A stretch of DNA of 64,000 bases, from contig JAPFFF010000002.1 in the NCBI GenBank assembly GCA_039105265.1, positions 496,001 through 560,000 of the forward strand, written 5' to 3'. The translations under genes and the position numbers were made by a program. Source of the stretch: Tritrichomonas musculus. Its lineage: Eukaryota > Parabasalia > Tritrichomonadida > Tritrichomonadidae. Under the pieces are notes generated by a model. That model was not told where the DNA came from, made no database searches, and saw only the letters and a program-made list of their open reading frames with translations. Positions 61,418 through 64,000 of the stretch are shown piece after piece (position 1 is the first letter of the stretch; every line of letters starts with the position of its first letter).

Positions 61418-64000
61418 TCAATTAAAAATATCAAGAATATCATAAGAAGCAGATGTTGAAGGATTTTTCCTAGGTATTCCTGATCCAGATTGAGGTGACA
61501 TACCTCCTTGACCAAACTGGAAAGGAGAAGCATTATTTGCATTTCGTTGCATTCGTCCAGATGAATTAAACATAGTACTTGGCATTCCATCGGTGGAAGC
61601 AGCTCCACCTCCACCATTCTCACTCTGGAAAGGATTGAAACTTCCATGATGAAATGATGCTGAATGATTATTTTCATTTTGGAATGGATTAAATCCTTGT
61701 TTGTTAGAGTTATTAGTATTATTGCTCTTACCAACAGGTGGAAATCCTGTAATACTGGCAGGTGTTGAGAAATTGCTTCCAAAGCCACCAACACGAAGAT
61801 TGTTGTTTGCATTTAAATTGCTGTTGCTACTATCAAGACCAGTATTGAAAGTATTAATAATTGAACCAGTACTACCAGTTTGATGACCAGAGTTTGAAGT
61901 AGTTGCAGGTGAACTACTATAATTTCCAAAGTCCCCAAAACCACCGGAATTAAGTTGATGCTTAGGAGCTTGTATGCTAAGTGGAGATGGCTGATTTGAA
62001 GACGAATTGGAATTATTGCCAAAGGTATTTGCAATATAATTGTCAATCGATGAGCTTTGAGCAGTAGAGCTTCCAAAGATATCATTTGCAGATATTGGGC
62101 TCAAGCCAATATTTGATGAAAAATCAGATGAGTTTGATTGCTTTGATGGAGACGACGAAAAGACAGAAGTTGAAGGATTTGCTGATGAGTTGCTATTAAA
62201 GACCGATGTTGATGGATTTGCTGATGAATTGTTATTAAAGACCGATGTTGATGGATTTGATTGTTTTGAGGGTGCAAAACTTGAAGTATCACTATTAGAT
62301 TTTGGTGGACCAAATATATCATCGGCTGTTTCTTGGAAAGCCTTGCTTTTAAATATGTCTTCGTTGAAAGGTTGGGATGATACCGGCTGTTGGGATGAGC
62401 TCATGTTAGAATCTCTTTTTGAAAACACAGAACCTGAATCGAAATCATCAGCTCTCTTTCTAGATAAGCCAGAGTTATTATTGCTTCCAAAAACATTTTT
62501 TGAGGAATTTCCGGTATTGGTACTTCCAAATACATCTTTTGACGAATTATCACTACTTGAAAAAACATTTCTTGATGTATTTGTGCTATTGTTATTATTA
62601 CTATTATCATTAAAAGCATCTTTGGACAGATTTACAGCATTATTATTATTACCAAAGCTGAAAACATTTTTTCTTTTTCCAAAATTGTCATCGTCGTCAT
62701 CATCATCATCATTTTTAGATTTATCTGAAATTGAAGATGCAAATGGATTTGGTGAGTCAAAATCAGAAAATGCAGAAGATTTGGTTGTACTTGCCGATTC
62801 ATTATTTTTAGAAGGATATGTATCTGAAGAATGTGATCTATTATTTCTTGTTCCAAAGGGTGAGCTGTTATCATCATCAGTAGCAAATGGGTTTGGAGAT
62901 TCATTCAGAGAAGATGAAGGCTTGCTAGCATTAACAGTAGTAGAAATAGTTGATGACGGTTTATATGAAGGCTTTTTGATAGCAAAAGGGTTATCATTGT
63001 CTGAAAGAGTTTGATTTGAATCAGACTCTTTATTACCTTCAGCATTTTCTTGGTCATTGAAGTTCCTTTGGTTTTCACCTTTATCTCTGAAATCTTGAGC
63101 AACTCGAATAATGTAATTGCAGTATTTTGCGCGTATCTCACCATCAATTGAATTATTTGCTGTTATCTCGCATGCAAGAGGGAGAATACGAAGCATTGCA
63201 ACATCAAGAGATACATTTAAGTTGAAGAAAACGTCCAGAATAGGCTCAGCAATTGTTGGATTCGAATATTTCCTCCAAATTTGCAAAAATTTAGGAATGA
63301 ATTCTGCACAGAAAGATTCATTATCCATCCTTTTAATAGACTTAGAGATACACAAAATTGATGCAGATGATACTGATAAGTTTGAAGAATTCATTGCTAA
63401 ATCAAAAAGTCGAGGCAGAATTAGAGAACGAAGAGTTTCCTCATTCATTTCGGCAATTACTTTATCAATATGTTTAAGCACTTCATTATGAATACGAGGC
63501 TCTTGGGCGTTTAAAGCTGAAAAGATGATAGGATACACATAATCCTTATGGAGACGTTTGTCTACCTTTTCTAAGAGTATCCATAAATTTCTGAGAAGGC
63601 CAATTGATACTTCTGGGGGTGAAACAACTGTTGATAAAACTGATAATTTTCTCCATATCAGCTCCATGAATTCATCGGTAGTAAAATTAACCGATATTTG
63701 GAAAATTGCACCAAGCAAGATTGGAGCAAATCGAACATCTGCAATGCATTCATTTACAAATGTTGGTAATAATTTAATTCGCTGTATTGATGGTGAAAAT
63801 TCATCAATTTTTTTGGAAAGGCCTTTGTAAAAGGCAAATTTATCTGATGGATTTTTTGTTAACATTATATCAATATAGCGAAGGGATTTAAGCTGCATAG
63901 ATTGATAAGCTGGATGCTGTAAAACAGCTGTAATACTTGGCCTTTCTGTGGGGTCAGGATTAAGACAAGCATCTAAGAGAGGTAAGAAGTCGGCAGGTAT
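61418..64000 (-). CDS. SCY1-like pseudokinase (SCYL2/CVAK104-like), 5' end outside window
   Basis: The complement frame is open through base 64000, so the N-terminal kinase domain lies to the right. The visible part starts within the kinase C-lobe (LPLLDACLNPDPTERPSITA), followed by SLRYIDIMLTKNPSDKFAFYKGL and helical HEAT/ARM-type repeats (about 63880-63060). The C-terminal half is low-complexity Ser/Asn/Phe/Gly sequence with repeated NPF and DxF motifs: PNPFATDD, SPNPFASS, GFNPFQNE, SFNPFQSE, DIFGPPKS, NDIFGSS. NPF binds EH domains and DxF-like words bind AP-2/clathrin adaptors, fitting SCYL2-like proteins of clathrin-coated vesicles. The kinase catalytic motifs are not in the window, so loss of activity is assumed from the family. 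A Ser-Lys-Asp-VFGS repeat (about 62460-62590) is a further low-complexity feature. Confidence 0.8.
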   Translation of the reverse strand: MPADFLPLLDACLNPDPTERPSITAVLQHPAYQSMQLKSLRYIDIMLTKNPSDKFAFYKGLSKKIDEFSPSIQRIKLLPTFVNECIADVRFAPILLGAIFQISVNFTTDEFMELIWRKLSVLSTVVSPPEVSIGLLRNLWILLEKVDKRLHKDYVYPIIFSALNAQEPRIHNEVLKHIDKVIAEMNEETLRSLILPRLFDLAMNSSNLSVSSASILCISKSIKRMDNESFCAEFIPKFLQIWRKYSNPTIAEPILDVFFNLNVSLDVAMLRILPLACEITANNSIDGEIRAKYCNYIIRVAQDFRDKGENQRNFNDQENAEGNKESDSNQTLSDNDNPFAIKKPSYKPSSTISTTVNASKPSSSLNESPNPFATDDDNSSPFGTRNNRSHSSDTYPSKNNESASTTKSSAFSDFDSPNPFASSISDKSKNDDDDDDDDNFGKRKNVFSFGNNNNAVNLSKDAFNDNSNNNNSTNTSRNVFSSSDNSSKDVFGSTNTGNSSKNVFGSNNNSGLSRKRADDFDSGSVFSKRDSNMSSSQQPVSSQPFNEDIFKSKAFQETADDIFGPPKSNSDTSSFAPSKQSNPSTSVFNNNSSANPSTSVFNSNSSANPSTSVFSSSPSKQSNSSDFSSNIGLSPISANDIFGSSTAQSSSIDNYIANTFGNNSNSSSNQPSPLSIQAPKHQLNSGGFGDFGNYSSSPATTSNSGHQTGSTGSIINTFNTGLDSSNSNLNANNNLRVGGFGSNFSTPASITGFPPVGKSNNTNNSNKQGFNPFQNENNHSASFHHGSFNPFQSENGGGGAASTDGMPSTMFNSSGRMQRNANNASPFQFGQGGMSPQSGSGIPRKNPSTSASYDILDIFN

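Noticed and set aside
62190-63014. 274-codon plus-strand frame opposite the SCY1-like gene
   Set aside because: Its Leu/Ser-rich composition is the mirror of the Ser/Asn/Asp-rich tail on the complement; the complement frame carries the recognisable domains and motifs.

Overview
The window looks like nuclear DNA of a parabasalid protist, most likely a Tritrichomonas-type trichomonad. It is strongly A+T-rich, and every recognisable gene is a single uninterrupted reading frame. Intergenic gaps are very A+T-rich. Several genes have an initiator-like TCAY(T/A) box 3-27 bases before the ATG. The gene content also fits: a BspA-like leucine-rich-repeat surface protein, Sel1 repeats, Rab proteins ending in CC, a TKL-like pseudokinase, and a decayed Maverick/Polinton-type DNA polymerase B. 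The species is an inference from style and content; no ribosomal RNA or tRNA marker is present.

Layout. 1-870 is the 3' part of a pseudokinase. 871-3184 is non-coding and holds an 861-bp element with perfect terminal inverted repeats and an 8-bp target duplication. 3185-14310 is a compact block: a large ER Hsp70 (GRP170-like), a membrane-anchored Sel1 protein, a small coiled-coil ORF, a hypothetical gene divergent from an isoprenylcysteine methyltransferase, a TPT/SLC35-type transporter, a hypothetical protein, and a sphingomyelin-synthase-like protein without its catalytic residues. 14311-17841 is A+T-rich and ends in a 1.0-kb TA-flanked inverted-repeat element that stops 11 bp before the BspA-like gene (17842-21492). 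21917-31415 carries a Rab, a thioredoxin-fold membrane protein, a large unrecognised protein, a KATNIP-like protein, a USP deubiquitinase and a Frag1/DRAM/Sfk1 protein. 31416-37610 is gene-poor and holds decayed coding sequence. 37611-45737 has a charged low-complexity protein, an inositol polyphosphate kinase, 6-phosphogluconate dehydrogenase and a nucleoside hydrolase. 46119-51131 is a mobile-element graveyard. 51883-64000 has a long coiled-coil protein, a Rab11-like GTPase, a second coiled-coil protein, an R2R3-type Myb factor and a SCY1-like pseudokinase that runs off the right edge.

How the genes relate. There are no operons; genes lie on both strands with independent promoters. A membrane-traffic theme recurs: two Rabs, the SCY1-like protein with NPF motifs, a possible adaptor-mu fragment, the prenyl-cysteine methyltransferase that could finish prenylated proteins, and ER folding factors. 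Metabolic genes are the oxidative pentose phosphate enzyme and purine/pyrimidine salvage.

The clearest unusual structure is the polymerase pseudogene at 46119-50418. A 1116-bp TA-flanked element sits inside it, and conceptual removal of the element plus one TA copy gives an uninterrupted reading frame across the join. A second copy of the same element family abuts the BspA-like gene. I did not find a convincing new defence or metabolic system.
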